64,000 nucleotides of DNA from Pseudodesulfovibrio thermohalotolerans (GTDB lineage: Bacteria > Desulfobacterota > Desulfovibrionia > Desulfovibrionales > Desulfovibrionaceae), in NCBI RefSeq assembly GCF_021353295.2, contig NZ_CP120635.1, positions 3,241,501 through 3,305,500 of the forward strand, given 5' to 3'. This document shows positions 28,927 through 38,654 of this stretch, piece after piece; position 1 is the stretch's first letter; each line of letters begins with the position of its first letter. A model generated the notes under the pieces. It saw only the letters and a program-made list of their open reading frames with translations. It was not told where the DNA came from and did not search any database. The translations under genes and the position numbers were made by a program.

Positions 28927-29700
28927 TCAGACCAGGGTGAGTTGCCGTTCGTGCGCGGGCTCGTGCATGAATACCTGGTTGCGGCCATTTTGCTTGGCCT
29001 GATGCATGGCCCGGTCCGCGGCCGTTATCAGGGCGTCCCGCGACGAACACCTGTCCGGACGAAGCGAAACAAGGTCGGCCACGCCGCAGGACACGGTCAC
29101 CCTGATCTCCGGCCCCTCCAGGCTGATGTCGTTGACCTCCACGATCATGCGCAGCTTCTCGGCAGCCTGTGCCGCCTGCCGCGCGTCCGCCTCGGGCAGG
29201 ATGACCATGAACTCCTCGCCGCCGTAGCGGACCGCGATGTCCGAAGCGCGGATGTTGGCCTTCAGCAGCCGGGCCACTTCGGCCAGGGCCAGGTCGCCCT
29301 GCGGATGGCCGAAGGTGTCGTTGATCCGCCTGAAGTCGTCGAGATCGACCATGACCAGGGCCAGATCCTTGCCATAGCGGCGGGCGCGGTCGATCTCCTC
29401 GTCCAGCCGTGCGAAGAACCAGGGGCGGTTGGGCAGGCCGGTCAGCTCGTCGTGGGTGATCAGGGAGTCAATTTTCTCGTTGGCACCGCGCAGCAGCCGC
29501 ATGAACCGGGTGGCGCAGAGCAGAGCGACGGCCAGGAGCAGGACGGCGGCCAGAAACGGGACGGTCAGGGCGTATTCCCGGTCGTTCAACAGGGTGACGG
29601 GAAGCAGCGTGAAGACGATCACGGTGACGGACAGGCCGCATTGGAGGAGGAAAATACACCGCGCCTGTCGCGTCAGGCGTCCTTTGGAGGGCTGGGACAT
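28927..29700 (-). CDS. membrane diguanylate cyclase (GGDEF)
   Basis: This 257-residue protein has two membrane helices (about residues 18-60) and a C-terminal GGDEF domain starting at THDELTGLPNR. The active loop is YGGEEF, the functional GGEEF form, with VDLDDFRRINDTFGH before it. No RxxD inhibitory site is evident just upstream of the loop. It would make cyclic di-GMP at the membrane. The ATG at 29698-29700 follows GGAAGAG. Confidence 0.92.
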   Translation of the reverse strand: MSQPSKGRLTRQARCIFLLQCGLSVTVIVFTLLPVTLLNDREYALTVPFLAAVLLLAVALLCATRFMRLLRGANEKIDSLITHDELTGLPNRPWFFARLDEEIDRARRYGKDLALVMVDLDDFRRINDTFGHPQGDLALAEVARLLKANIRASDIAVRYGGEEFMVILPEADARQAAQAAEKLRMIVEVNDISLEGPEIRVTVSCGVADLVSLRPDRCSSRDALITAADRAMHQAKQNGRNQVFMHEPAHERQLTLV

Positions 29701-29781
29701 GCTGCTCTTCCTTGTGTTCACGGTGGGACTTGCGCGCATTGTACCCGTATCGGCGAAAAAGAAAAGAGGACTGTCGCGCAC

Positions 29782-29820
29782 CGCTCGGCCGCCGCCTCGA
29801 AGAAGGAGGCGGCCCGAGCG
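29782..29820 (-). other. hairpin downstream of the glycosyltransferase gene
   Basis: GCTCGG..GCCTC pairs imperfectly with GAGGCGGCCCGAGC. It lies just after the stop at 29830 and lacks a T tract, so it may only protect the mRNA end. Confidence 0.4.
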
Positions 29821-29829
29821 TGCTGAAGA

Positions 29830-30561
29830 TCAGGCCCGCATCGAGTCGGTCCGGAGCGCGGACAGTGCGGTTGCCGGAGGCGTGACGCGCCGGGCCACGA
29901 GTTCGTCGAGCAGGGCCTTTTGGCGGGAGGACAGGGCCGCCCGGTCCAGGCTTCGCCCCGCGTCCAGAATGCCGACCACCTCCTCGATCACCGTCACGCT
30001 GCGTGCCGTGCGGTACCAGTCCGCGATGTTGCAGCGGCAGGCGTCCGGCTTGTCGTGGTGCCGCCAGCCGCCGCATCGGTCGGCCACCAACGCGCGCGAC
30101 AGGCACAGGCTCAAAAGATTCATATTGCCCGGCCGCACCAGGGGGCCGTCGTCGAGAACGGGCAGCCACGGCTGGTCCAGGGTGAGTTGCGCGTCAACGC
30201 GGGCGACGACCATCTCGGCATCCAGATGCCGGAGATAGCGGCTCAGCGCGCACGGCTTGAGCACGTTGTCGTCATCCAGAAAGACGAGCTTCCCGCCGTC
30301 CGCCAGCTTGATGAGGATGTCGCGGACCCCGTGGCCCCGGTTGCGGTCGCCGGGCAGGCTGTAGACCCGGACCGGATAGGCACAGCGGGGGGCCGTTCCC
30401 CGCACGCCGTCGAAGCCGACGAGTATCTCCACCTGGTTGCGCTCCAGCCCGGCGAACCGGGCCGCCCTTTCCACGGATTGCACCGCGTTGTTCAGGGCGT
30501 TGGGCCGATTCCCGGCCGTGGGCGTGATGATTGAAAACAGAATATCGCCGTCCCTGGCCAT
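29830..30561 (-). CDS. family 2 glycosyltransferase-like protein
   Basis: This 243-residue protein has a GT-A type N-terminus (FSIITPTAGNRPNALNNAV), a metal-binding LDDDN motif near residue 110, and a later HHDKPDACRCNIADWY segment. It probably transfers a sugar from a nucleotide donor; donor and acceptor are unknown. There is no membrane helix. The ATG at 30559-30561 follows GGGAG. The longer open frame has no supporting site. Confidence 0.75.
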   Translation of the reverse strand: MARDGDILFSIITPTAGNRPNALNNAVQSVERAARFAGLERNQVEILVGFDGVRGTAPRCAYPVRVYSLPGDRNRGHGVRDILIKLADGGKLVFLDDDNVLKPCALSRYLRHLDAEMVVARVDAQLTLDQPWLPVLDDGPLVRPGNMNLLSLCLSRALVADRCGGWRHHDKPDACRCNIADWYRTARSVTVIEEVVGILDAGRSLDRAALSSRQKALLDELVARRVTPPATALSALRTDSMRA

Positions 30562-30884
30562 ATCGTTGTCTCCCTCCCGCGTCCTTGCGGGGTTGGCGGG
30601 GCGAACGCGCCCCGATGATAGTCTTCGCGAAAGACCGGGAAGGACCCGGCGTTTCATTTTACGTATCGGTGAGATCGGGGTATTGTTTAGGGCGGAAAAG
30701 CGTTTTTCTTTGCCTTGCAGGCGGCTTATGTTGTTTGGGAAGGGCCTCCGCAAGAGCTTTTTTGCGGAAAGACGCCTTGACGGATCAACGCGCCGTCCAA
30801 CGAAGCGCCCCCCCCTTCGGGACGGCTGGACCTTTGCCGCGAATCCCTTTATCGTTCCCCAATCATCGACCTTTGGAGAATCAA

Positions 30885-31382
30885 ATGCCCCTGCTTCGAT
30901 ATGCGACGCTATTCATGCTCTTCATCCTGGCCGGATGCGCCGGGTATTCCTTCGGCCCGGGCGAAGCTTCCGTGCTGCCCCCGCAATACCGCGTTCTGGC
31001 CATCGACGAAGTCGTCAACCCGACCACCCTGCCGTGGCTTGAGCCGCGTCTGCGCAAACTGCTGCGCGACGAGATGAACAATCGGGGAACCTTCGCCTGG
31101 ACGGACCAGCGCGACAAAGCCGACGCGGTCATTACCATAGACATTGAGCGTTACTACCGGCCCACCGCCGTGGAAGACTCCGACGAACGGACCCTGCTCA
31201 CCAAGGCCGTGTTCCGATTCAACGCGACCATCCGCTCCACCACGGACGAGTCCGTGCTCTGGGACTCGGGAAGAATCACCGAAAACTGGCCATACGACTA
31301 CGGCAACGGCGAAGAAGCGGACATGGAGGTCACCAAACGCGGCATTCAGCGGCTGGCCGACCTCATGACCGAGGACTACTAG
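30885..31382 (+). CDS. lptE: LptE-like LPS-assembly lipoprotein
   Basis: This 165-residue lipoprotein has a signal peptide with lipobox LAGC (MLFILAGCAGYSF) and a beta-rich body typical of LptE, the partner of LptD in the outer-membrane LPS translocon. The call rests on the lipobox, size, GYSF start and its position directly upstream of holA, which is a conserved lptE-holA pairing. GGAG lies 7 nt before the ATG at 30885. Confidence 0.8.
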   Translation: MPLLRYATLFMLFILAGCAGYSFGPGEASVLPPQYRVLAIDEVVNPTTLPWLEPRLRKLLRDEMNNRGTFAWTDQRDKADAVITIDIERYYRPTAVEDSDERTLLTKAVFRFNATIRSTTDESVLWDSGRITENWPYDYGNGEEADMEVTKRGIQRLADLMTEDY

Positions 31383-31401
31383 CAACCTATCGGAACGGAC
31401 C

Positions 31402-32397
31402 ATGGCGAACCGGCCCAGATATATTTTTCTCATCTGCCCCGACCCGCAGCTCATCAAAACTCAGGTGGATGAGCGTCTGAAGTCGTCCGGCCAGGACGGC
31501 TGGGAAATCAAACCCTTCTGGGGCGACGACGAGGACCCCTTGCCCCAGGCGTTCTGGACGGACCTGACCATCAAGTCGCTCTTTCCCCAGCCCAAGGCCC
31601 TGGTGGTTCGCCGCGCCCATGCCCTCAAGGCCGACCAGTGGGACAAGCTCGACGCTTCCGTCAGAGGACTCGGCCAGGACATCTACCCGTTTTTCTGTCT
31701 CGAAGGCGAATGGAAAGGCAAAAAGCCCCCTGTTCCTCCGGCGCTGTCCCGGCGATCCCTTTACAAAAAGGCCCGGGACGCGGGCTGGGTCTGGGAATCC
31801 CCGGGACTGGACCAACGCTCCATGACCGGCTTTGTCAAGGCTTGGGCCGCCAAGTGCGGACTGACCTTCGAGCCGGGCGCGGGACAGGCCCTTGCCATGG
31901 CCCTGCCCACGGACGCCGTGGCCTCGCGCTTGGAGCTGGACAAGATCGAGCTGGCCGCGGGCGCTGAAAAGATTGTCCGCAAGGATCATGTCTCCCTGGT
32001 GGCCCGCACCGGCGAGATGCCCTTCTTCGACCTCATGGACGCCCTTGGCCAGCCCGGGGCCGAGGCCTCGATCTGGAAAAGAGTCATCGACGACCACTCC
32101 AAGTCCGCGAAGGACCAGATGCTTTTCAACCTCATCGGGTTTCTGGCCAGCCAGGCGCGCATGTACTGGCTCCTGGCTCACGGCGGCAAGGCCGCGGGCA
32201 GCCCGTTCATGCTCAAGAAAAAGGCTCCTCTGGCCAAACGTCTCGGCGCGGCCGGAGTGGCCCGCATGATCGACCTGGCCATGGAAGCGGAGCTCTCGCT
32301 CAAAACCGGCGAGCGCAAATACGAAGAGGCCCTGGACATGCTCATGGCCGGGCTGATCGATCTTTTCCAGCCCAAGACCCGGGCCGGACGCTACTGA
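31402..32397 (+). CDS. holA: DNA polymerase III delta subunit
   Basis: This 331-residue protein matches HolA in length, in its N-terminal ATPase-like region without a clear P-loop, and in the C-terminal helical region (MLMAGLIDLF at the end). HolA opens the beta clamp in the clamp loader. The sequence is divergent, as is usual, so the call also relies on the lptE-holA context. The stop overlaps closely with the radC start (TGAGATG). Confidence 0.82.
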   Translation: MANRPRYIFLICPDPQLIKTQVDERLKSSGQDGWEIKPFWGDDEDPLPQAFWTDLTIKSLFPQPKALVVRRAHALKADQWDKLDASVRGLGQDIYPFFCLEGEWKGKKPPVPPALSRRSLYKKARDAGWVWESPGLDQRSMTGFVKAWAAKCGLTFEPGAGQALAMALPTDAVASRLELDKIELAAGAEKIVRKDHVSLVARTGEMPFFDLMDALGQPGAEASIWKRVIDDHSKSAKDQMLFNLIGFLASQARMYWLLAHGGKAAGSPFMLKKKAPLAKRLGAAGVARMIDLAMEAELSLKTGERKYEEALDMLMAGLIDLFQPKTRAGRY

Positions 32398-32398
32398 G

Positions 32399-33079
32399 AT
32401 GCCCAAGGACGCCCCCCACTACGCAGGCCACCGCCAGCGGCTCAAGGCCAGGCTGACCGACAACCCGCGCGGCCTGGCCGACTACGAGGTCCTTGAACTG
32501 TTCCTTGCCATGAGCCTGCCCCGACGCGACACCAAGCCCATCGCCAAGGAACTCATAGAGCGCTTCGGCTCCCTGAAGGAAGCGGTCATGGTGCGTCCCG
32601 ACCAACTCGAAGGGATCAAGGGCCTCGGACCCGCCGTTCGGACACAGTGGGCGCTTTTCCAGGAACTGCACGCCAGGCTGGGCGAGGCCGACGCACGGCG
32701 CGGCCGGTCCGTGACCGACCCCGCGGCCCTGGCCAGGGCCGCCATGGCACGGCTCGGGAACAAGGAGATCGAGGAATTCTGGGCGGTCTTCATGGACACC
32801 AAGAACCGGATCATCGCCTGGGAGCCGATGAGCAAAGGCACTACCAACGCCACGGCCGTGTTCCCGCGCGAGATCGCTGCGGCCGCCCTGCGCGTCGAAG
32901 CCACCAACATCATCCTCGTCCACAACCACCCCGGCGGGGGCAGCAACCCGTCCGCCGAGGACATAATCCTCACCACCAAGGTGGCCGAAGCCTGCGCCAG
33001 CCTGGATATCGCCGTTCGCGACCATATCATCGTCACCGACCACGACTATTACAGCTTCAACGAATTCGGGAGGCTCTAG
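32399..33079 (+). CDS. radC: RadC family protein (JAMM/MPN+ domain)
   Basis: This 226-residue protein has an N-terminal helix-hairpin-helix region (HRQRLKARL to GIKGLGP) and a C-terminal JAMM domain with the metal motif HNHPGGGSNPSAED. Despite the name, a role in DNA repair is not well supported; the domain resembles deubiquitinase-type metalloproteases. The start is 1 nt after the holA stop and the stop abuts the acylphosphatase gene. Confidence 0.94.
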   Translation: MPKDAPHYAGHRQRLKARLTDNPRGLADYEVLELFLAMSLPRRDTKPIAKELIERFGSLKEAVMVRPDQLEGIKGLGPAVRTQWALFQELHARLGEADARRGRSVTDPAALARAAMARLGNKEIEEFWAVFMDTKNRIIAWEPMSKGTTNATAVFPREIAAAALRVEATNIILVHNHPGGGSNPSAEDIILTTKVAEACASLDIAVRDHIIVTDHDYYSFNEFGRL

Positions 33080-33352
33080 ATGCAGGAACTGGCCGCCATC
33101 GTCCGGGGAAAGGTCCAGGGGGTCTGGTTCCGGGGATGGACGCGCGAAACAGCGCGCGACTTCGGCGTCGCAGGCTGGGTGCGCAACCTGCCCGACGGTT
33201 CCGTGGAGGTCCTCGCCCAAGGCACGCCCGAACAGCTCGACAGGTTCGAGGAACGCCTCCGACAGGGGCCGCCGCTCGCCCGCGTCACCACCATCGACTC
33301 CCGACGCGCCCCGGTGGAAACGGCCCTGACGGGCTTTTCCGTGCGCCGCTGA
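33080..33352 (+). CDS. acyP: acylphosphatase
   Basis: This 90-residue enzyme hydrolyses acyl phosphates. The phosphate-binding loop and Arg are in GKVQGVWFRGWT, and the catalytic Asn is in GWVRNLPDGSVEV. It starts at the base after the radC stop and is the last gene of lptE-holA-radC-acyP. Confidence 0.95.
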   Translation: MQELAAIVRGKVQGVWFRGWTRETARDFGVAGWVRNLPDGSVEVLAQGTPEQLDRFEERLRQGPPLARVTTIDSRRAPVETALTGFSVRR

Positions 33353-33488
33353 CTCTTCACGGCCTTCATCCCCGCTCCATCCCACCTCTCTTCCTGTATT
33401 TTATCGCCGCATCACGGGTCGTGACGGCTGCATTTCCCATAAACGAACCAAACAAGGCAAGAATCGCGAATTTACCATAATAATGGAC

Positions 33489-33516
33489 TTGCCAACGCGA
33501 TCTGACGATATATGTA
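33489..33516 (+). promoter_or_regulatory. candidate promoter of lon
   Basis: TTGCCA is followed after 16 nt by TATGTA. It lies about 40 nt before the lon start. No CIRCE-type heat-shock operator is seen. Confidence 0.45.
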
Positions 33517-33558
33517 GTCAAACACCGTCTGTTTGCACACAAATCAGAGGATACGCAT

Positions 33559-36075
33559 TTGAGCCAGAAAAAGAAAAAATCCCCCATCCGCCCGTCGCGC
33601 ATCAAGCGCAGAAAGCCGGATGTCGACATTGATAAGACGCCGAAGCCCGGCAAACCCGAAAAGACCGGCGAGGACATCCCCGAGATCATCGAGGCGCTGA
33701 CCAATGCCCCGGGCGCGTCCATGTTCAGCGATGGCGAGGACGTTCCCGGCCACAACCCGGCCGACATCCCCCAGGTCCTGCCCGTGCTCGCCGTGCGCGA
33801 CATCGTGGTCTTCAACTACATGATCCTGCCGCTCTTCGTGGGCCGCGAGAAATCCGTTCAGGCCGTCGACGCGGCACTGGCCGGCGACCGTTACATCCTT
33901 ATCCTGACCCAGAAGGACGAAAGCGTTGAGGACCCCGGCCCGGACGACCTCTACGCCACAGGCACCGTGGGCATGATTATGCGTATGCTCAAGATGCCCG
34001 ACGGCCGCCTCAAGGTCCTGGTCCAGGGGCTGGCCCGCGCCAAACTGAAACGGTTCACCTCCAACGACCCGTACCACATCGCCGAGCTGACCCCGATCGT
34101 CGAGCCCGAGGCTGGGACGCTGAACGCCGAGCAGGAGGCCCTTGTCCGCTCCTCTCGCGAGCAGTCCGAACGCATCCTTTCCCTGCGGGGCATCTCCAGC
34201 GCGGACATCATGTCCGTGCTCAACAGCGTGTCCGACCCCGGCAGGCTGGCCGACCTCATCGCCTCCAACCTGCGCATGAAGGTGGAAGCCGCCCAGAAGA
34301 TTCTGGAATGCGTCGACCCCCTCAAGCGATTGGAACTGGTCAACGAACAACTGCTCAAGGAGGTCGAGGTGGCCTCCATGCAGAACAAGATCCAGACCAT
34401 GGCCAAAGAGGGCATGGACAAGGCCCAGCGCGACTTTTACCTGCGCGAGCAGATCAAGGCCATCAAGCGCGAACTCGGCGACGAGGGCGACGAATCCGAG
34501 GAGATGGAGGAACTGCGCAAGGGGCTGGCGGCCTCGGGAATGCCCAAGGACGTCATGAAGGAAGCCTTCAAGCAGCTCAGGCGGCTGGAAACCATGCACG
34601 CCGAATCGAGCGAGGCGACGGTTATCCGCACCTACCTCGACTGGATGATCGACCTGCCGTGGAAAAAGCTCTCCCGCGACCGGCTGGACATCAAGAAGGC
34701 GGAAGAAATTCTCAACGCCGACCACTATGATCTGGAAAAGGTCAAGGAGCGCATCCTCGAATACTTGAGCGTGCGCAAGCTCAACCCCAAGATGAAGGGC
34801 CCGATCCTCTGTTTCGTCGGCCCTCCGGGCGTGGGCAAAACCTCGCTCGGCCGCTCCATCGCCCGTTCGCTGGGACGCAAGTTCCACCGCATGTCCCTGG
34901 GCGGAATGCGCGACGAGGCCGAAATTCGCGGTCATCGGCGGACCTACATCGGCGCCATGCCCGGACGCATCATCCAGGCGATCAAGCAGTGCGGCACGCG
35001 CAACCCGGTAATCATGCTCGACGAGATCGACAAGCTCGGCTCCGATTTCCGTGGCGACCCGTCCTCGGCCCTGCTCGAAGTCCTTGACCCCGAACAGAAC
35101 AACACGTTCACCGACCACTACCTGAACGTGCCCTTCGATCTGTCCAAGGTCATGTTCGTGTGCACGGCCAACATGCTCGACTCCATCCCCGGCCCGCTCA
35201 TGGACCGCATGGAGGTCATCCGCATCCCGGGCTACACCGAGCAGGAAAAAACCGTCATCACCCGACGCTACATCATTCCCCGCCAGATCAAGGAAAACGG
35301 CCTCGACGAGGGAGAACTCATCATCTCCGACAAGCTCGTGGCCAAGGTCATCCGCGAGTACACCCGCGAGGCCGGGCTTCGCAACGTGGAGCGCGAAATC
35401 GGTACCCTGAGCCGCAAAATGGCCCGGAAAAAGGCCGAAGGCGAAAAGGGGCCGTTCAAGATCACGGCGAACAACCTTTACAAGCTCCTCGGTCCGCCGC
35501 GCTTCCTCGACGACGAGAAGGAACCCACCCTGCCGCCGGGCGTGGCCGTGGGCCTCGCCTGGACTCCGGTGGGCGGCGAGATACTGCACATCGAGGTGAC
35601 CACCATGCCGGGCAAGGGCAAGCTGATCCTGACCGGCAAGCTCGGCGACGTGATGAAGGAATCGGCCCAGGCCGCCCTGTCCATCGCCCGCGCCAGAGCC
35701 GACCTCTACGGCATCGACCCGGCCTTCGCCGAGAACCGGGACATCCACGTGCACGTCCCGGCGGGAGCCACGCCCAAGGACGGCCCGTCCGCAGGCGTCA
35801 CTCTGGTCACCGCGCTCATCTCCGCCCTGACCGACACCCCGATCTGCCCGGACCTGGCCATGACCGGCGAAATATCCCTGCGCGGCCGAGTCCTGCCCGT
35901 TGGCGGCATCAAGGAAAAGATCCTCGCCGCCGTGTCACGCGGCATGAAGAAGGTCCTCATCCCGGCCCAGAACAAAAAGGACCTGGCCGAGATTCCGGAC
36001 GAGCTGCGCAAAAGAATCTCCATCAAGACCATCGAAAAGGTGGACGAGGTCTGGCCCCTCGCCAAGGCCGAGTAA
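33559..36075 (+). CDS. lon: ATP-dependent protease Lon
   Basis: This 838-residue protease has an N-terminal LON substrate domain, AAA+ domain with Walker A GPPGVGKTS at about residue 421, and a C-terminal protease domain with catalytic Ser744 (DGPSAGVTL) and Lys785 (GGIKEK). The start is a TTG with AGAGG upstream. The basic N-terminal extension of about 50 residues (SQKKKKSPIRPSRIKRRK) is longer than in E. coli Lon. The next ATG at 33721 would remove it. The gene has its own promoter and terminator. Confidence 0.96.
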   Translation: MSQKKKKSPIRPSRIKRRKPDVDIDKTPKPGKPEKTGEDIPEIIEALTNAPGASMFSDGEDVPGHNPADIPQVLPVLAVRDIVVFNYMILPLFVGREKSVQAVDAALAGDRYILILTQKDESVEDPGPDDLYATGTVGMIMRMLKMPDGRLKVLVQGLARAKLKRFTSNDPYHIAELTPIVEPEAGTLNAEQEALVRSSREQSERILSLRGISSADIMSVLNSVSDPGRLADLIASNLRMKVEAAQKILECVDPLKRLELVNEQLLKEVEVASMQNKIQTMAKEGMDKAQRDFYLREQIKAIKRELGDEGDESEEMEELRKGLAASGMPKDVMKEAFKQLRRLETMHAESSEATVIRTYLDWMIDLPWKKLSRDRLDIKKAEEILNADHYDLEKVKERILEYLSVRKLNPKMKGPILCFVGPPGVGKTSLGRSIARSLGRKFHRMSLGGMRDEAEIRGHRRTYIGAMPGRIIQAIKQCGTRNPVIMLDEIDKLGSDFRGDPSSALLEVLDPEQNNTFTDHYLNVPFDLSKVMFVCTANMLDSIPGPLMDRMEVIRIPGYTEQEKTVITRRYIIPRQIKENGLDEGELIISDKLVAKVIREYTREAGLRNVEREIGTLSRKMARKKAEGEKGPFKITANNLYKLLGPPRFLDDEKEPTLPPGVAVGLAWTPVGGEILHIEVTTMPGKGKLILTGKLGDVMKESAQAALSIARARADLYGIDPAFAENRDIHVHVPAGATPKDGPSAGVTLVTALISALTDTPICPDLAMTGEISLRGRVLPVGGIKEKILAAVSRGMKKVLIPAQNKKDLAEIPDELRKRISIKTIEKVDEVWPLAKAE

Positions 36076-36098
36076 ACCGGAACGATCATATCGAAACC

Positions 36099-36136
36099 AA
36101 AGGGGACCGCAGTATACTGCGGTCCCCTTTTCCTTT
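36099..36136 (+). terminator. terminator after lon
   Basis: A perfect palindromic stem of about 13 bp built on GGGGACCGCAGT is followed by TTTTCCTTTT. Confidence 0.92.
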
Positions 36137-36224
36137 TGGATTTCCCTCATGCCTTTCGCATCCATCGGACCGACGCGCGGCAGAGGCTACATCTTCAGCG
36201 TCGCGGGCTGGACATGGGCCCTGA

Positions 36225-37205
36225 CTACATGCCCACCGCATCGCGGCCCGGCAGGGACAATCCCCGGTCGCGCCGCTGGTCAAGGGAGGGCGCGGCCGAC
36301 TCGGACAGTTTTCCCGAGTGGCCGGCTCCGATCCGCGCGCGGACAAAAGTGTCGGGACCGGGAAGGATGTCGCAGAGCAATGCGGCGCGGCGGGCCACGC
36401 CTTCCGGCACAGGCGGCTTGCCGTAACGCCTCCGCAGGCCGGGATTGTCCGCCAGCGCGTGTATGAGGGCCGCGAGGTCGCGGGCGAGCGGAAGGTCCGG
36501 ATTGAACTCGAAACAACGCCCAAGGGTGGTCATGCAATCCCACCACTGGCCCTGCTCGTAATACACGCGGGCCAGGTTGTAATAAAGATGGTCGTCCTTC
36601 TCCGCATACTTGAGCGCCCGGCGGTAGCAGATCGCCGCGCCGTCGAGAAAGCCTATCTTGCGCAGAGCGATGCCGAACTCGTTGAAGAGATGCTGGTCCT
36701 TGCCGGGGAACGGGGTTCTGACCCGCAGCAGCTCGCCGAGGAACACGCGCCCCTTGGCCGTGCGCCTCGCGAGGAGGAGTTCCCGGGCCAGCTCGAACAG
36801 GCCGCGCACGTTGGCCTCGTCCACGGCGGGCGGGAGAAGCGAATCATCCGCCACCCGACAGGTCTCGGCAGGCCGGTAGCCATTGCGCCGAACCGAAGGG
36901 AGCATCCTGTTCTCGAACACGGCCACTTCCGGGGTGTATCGGACAATCAACTCGTCGGCGGTGATGACCGACTCCTCGCCAAAGGGCAGGAACGCATCAT
37001 CCAGACCGCGCACGACGTAGCCGTCCTCACCGTCCTGGCAAACGAACCAGTAGCGGACCCGCCCTCGCCTGCCTTGTGCGGTTGTCTTTCCGGAATCGTG
37101 GGAGTCATCGGTGGAGAAAACACAGCGAACCGGGCCAAGCCCCCGTTGCGGGGCACTACTGGCGAGGCTTCTGCCGTCTAGAGAAACTGACGCATCCGTC
37201 ATCAT
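36225..37205 (-). CDS. TPR protein, paralogue 1
   Basis: This 326-residue protein has a non-TPR N-terminal domain (RCVFSTDDS, YVVRGLDDAFLPFGEESVITADEL) and two to three TPR units (DQHLFNEFGIALRKIGFLDGAAICYRRAL and the next two), then a short variable tail. It is a likely scaffold; no enzyme motif is seen. Together with the next gene it forms a tandem pair with shared features GKDQ.LFNE.GI.LRK.G, NL.R..YE.G.W and RYGKPPVP. Start at 37203-37205 follows GGAAGGG. Confidence 0.8.
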   Translation of the reverse strand: MMTDASVSLDGRSLASSAPQRGLGPVRCVFSTDDSHDSGKTTAQGRRGRVRYWFVCQDGEDGYVVRGLDDAFLPFGEESVITADELIVRYTPEVAVFENRMLPSVRRNGYRPAETCRVADDSLLPPAVDEANVRGLFELARELLLARRTAKGRVFLGELLRVRTPFPGKDQHLFNEFGIALRKIGFLDGAAICYRRALKYAEKDDHLYYNLARVYYEQGQWWDCMTTLGRCFEFNPDLPLARDLAALIHALADNPGLRRRYGKPPVPEGVARRAALLCDILPGPDTFVRARIGAGHSGKLSESAAPSLDQRRDRGLSLPGRDAVGM

Positions 37206-37469
37206 GGGTCACCCTTCCGCAGGGGGACGGCCATGCCCTATTCAAGCCTGCCCGATCCGCGCTTTCCCCGAACGCGAACCGGCGACGACAGCCGAGGGCA
37301 CGGCATTTCCCCTGCGCCATCCGGTGGGCTCCCGCAGTCACCAGGCGCATTGCGTGAAAAAGGTCCGGCAACGCCGAACAGCCTTTCCACCCCGTATTCC
37401 CGAATCTTATCGGCCTGGCGGGCAAAGGACTTTAGCGCAAAAAGGATGGAACGGAGATCGGGACCGAGA

Positions 37470-38417
37470 CTATTTCCCGCCCCGACGCTTGAACTCGACA
37501 TGTCCCACGCCGCCGGACCGGGCGCGTCCGGGCTCCACGGGATTGACCATCAGGGTATCGTCGAGCTTGAGCCTGCCGGAACCGGCGGCCAGGATTTGGC
37601 GGGCGCGGGCGGCCACGGCGGGCGGCACCGGCGGCTTGCCGTAGCGATCGGCCAGTCGCTCGTCCGTCTCCAGCCGGACCATCAACCCGAGCAGGCTGTT
37701 GGTCGGCCCAAGACCGGGATTGAACTTGTTGGACTGGATGAGGTAGTCCAGCGAGCGGGTCCAGTCGCCGTTCTCGTAATGGGCGCGCCCCAGATTATAG
37801 AGGAGATTCTCGTCTTCCGGCGCATAGTCCAGAGCGCGGATAAAGAAGGAAATGGCCTCGCCGTACAGACCGCACTTGCGCAGGCCGATGCCGCATTCGT
37901 TGAACAGGAACTGGTCCTTGCCTGCGAAATCGGCCTTGATCCCGGCCAGATCGGCGAACAACACGGCGGCGCGGCCGGGCTCGCCCTGTTCCAGGTAAAG
38001 CAGCCCCAGGCCAAAGAGGCCGCTGAAAACCCGCCTGTCGATGGCGGCGGACCGGACATCCTCGGGCGTGCCGCGCTCAAGCATGGCCGGGACGACCCGT
38101 TCCTCGAAAAAGGCCAACTCGGGAGAATGGTTCCCGGCAAGCTCGTCCAGGGAAATCAATTCGGCCTCGCCCATGGGCAGGCGACGGTTGCTGAGCAACC
38201 GGACGGCGAACTCGTCCTCGCCGATCTGCTCCACGAAACGGAAGGTCAGGCTCTCGTGGGAGCGGCTGTTTGCGCCCATGCCCATCTTCACGGCCGTGCG
38301 GACGGAAAAAACGCAACGGACCGCGCCCTCCGCCAGATATGCCTGTCCGGACGGACGGGTGGTCCCGGCCTCACCATTCCCGGTATCGAGATGCAACGCA
38401 AAGAATTCGTCTTTCAT
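37470..38417 (-). CDS. TPR protein, paralogue 2
   Basis: This 315-residue protein matches its neighbour over the N-terminal domain (RCVFSVRTAV, FRFVEQIGEDEFAVRLLSNR) and the TPR units (KDQFLFNECGIGLRKCGLYGEAISFFIRAL). The tail is different. No signal peptide is present, so both are probably cytoplasmic. The 264-nt gap between the two genes holds no gene that I can support. AGAGGG precedes the ATG at 38415-38417. Confidence 0.8.
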   Translation of the reverse strand: MKDEFFALHLDTGNGEAGTTRPSGQAYLAEGAVRCVFSVRTAVKMGMGANSRSHESLTFRFVEQIGEDEFAVRLLSNRRLPMGEAELISLDELAGNHSPELAFFEERVVPAMLERGTPEDVRSAAIDRRVFSGLFGLGLLYLEQGEPGRAAVLFADLAGIKADFAGKDQFLFNECGIGLRKCGLYGEAISFFIRALDYAPEDENLLYNLGRAHYENGDWTRSLDYLIQSNKFNPGLGPTNSLLGLMVRLETDERLADRYGKPPVPPAVAARARQILAAGSGRLKLDDTLMVNPVEPGRARSGGVGHVEFKRRGGK

Positions 38418-38654
38418 GGTCCCTCTGCGGCTTGAGCCGGGCGGACGCGCCCGCCGACCTTTTGCCCCTCATGTTAGCCGGGGCCGAAGCGCGGTGTAAA
38501 GCCCCGATTCGGACATAGGGGGGTAGACACAGCGCGCAACGGACTTACCTTAAGCTCCTGCCGGGCGGCGACGTTGCCAGCCCGGTTCTTTTCAGCTATG
38601 GAAACCCTCTGCCGGGAGTTCCCGGCCCATCACAACACCGTTTCGGAGCACGCC

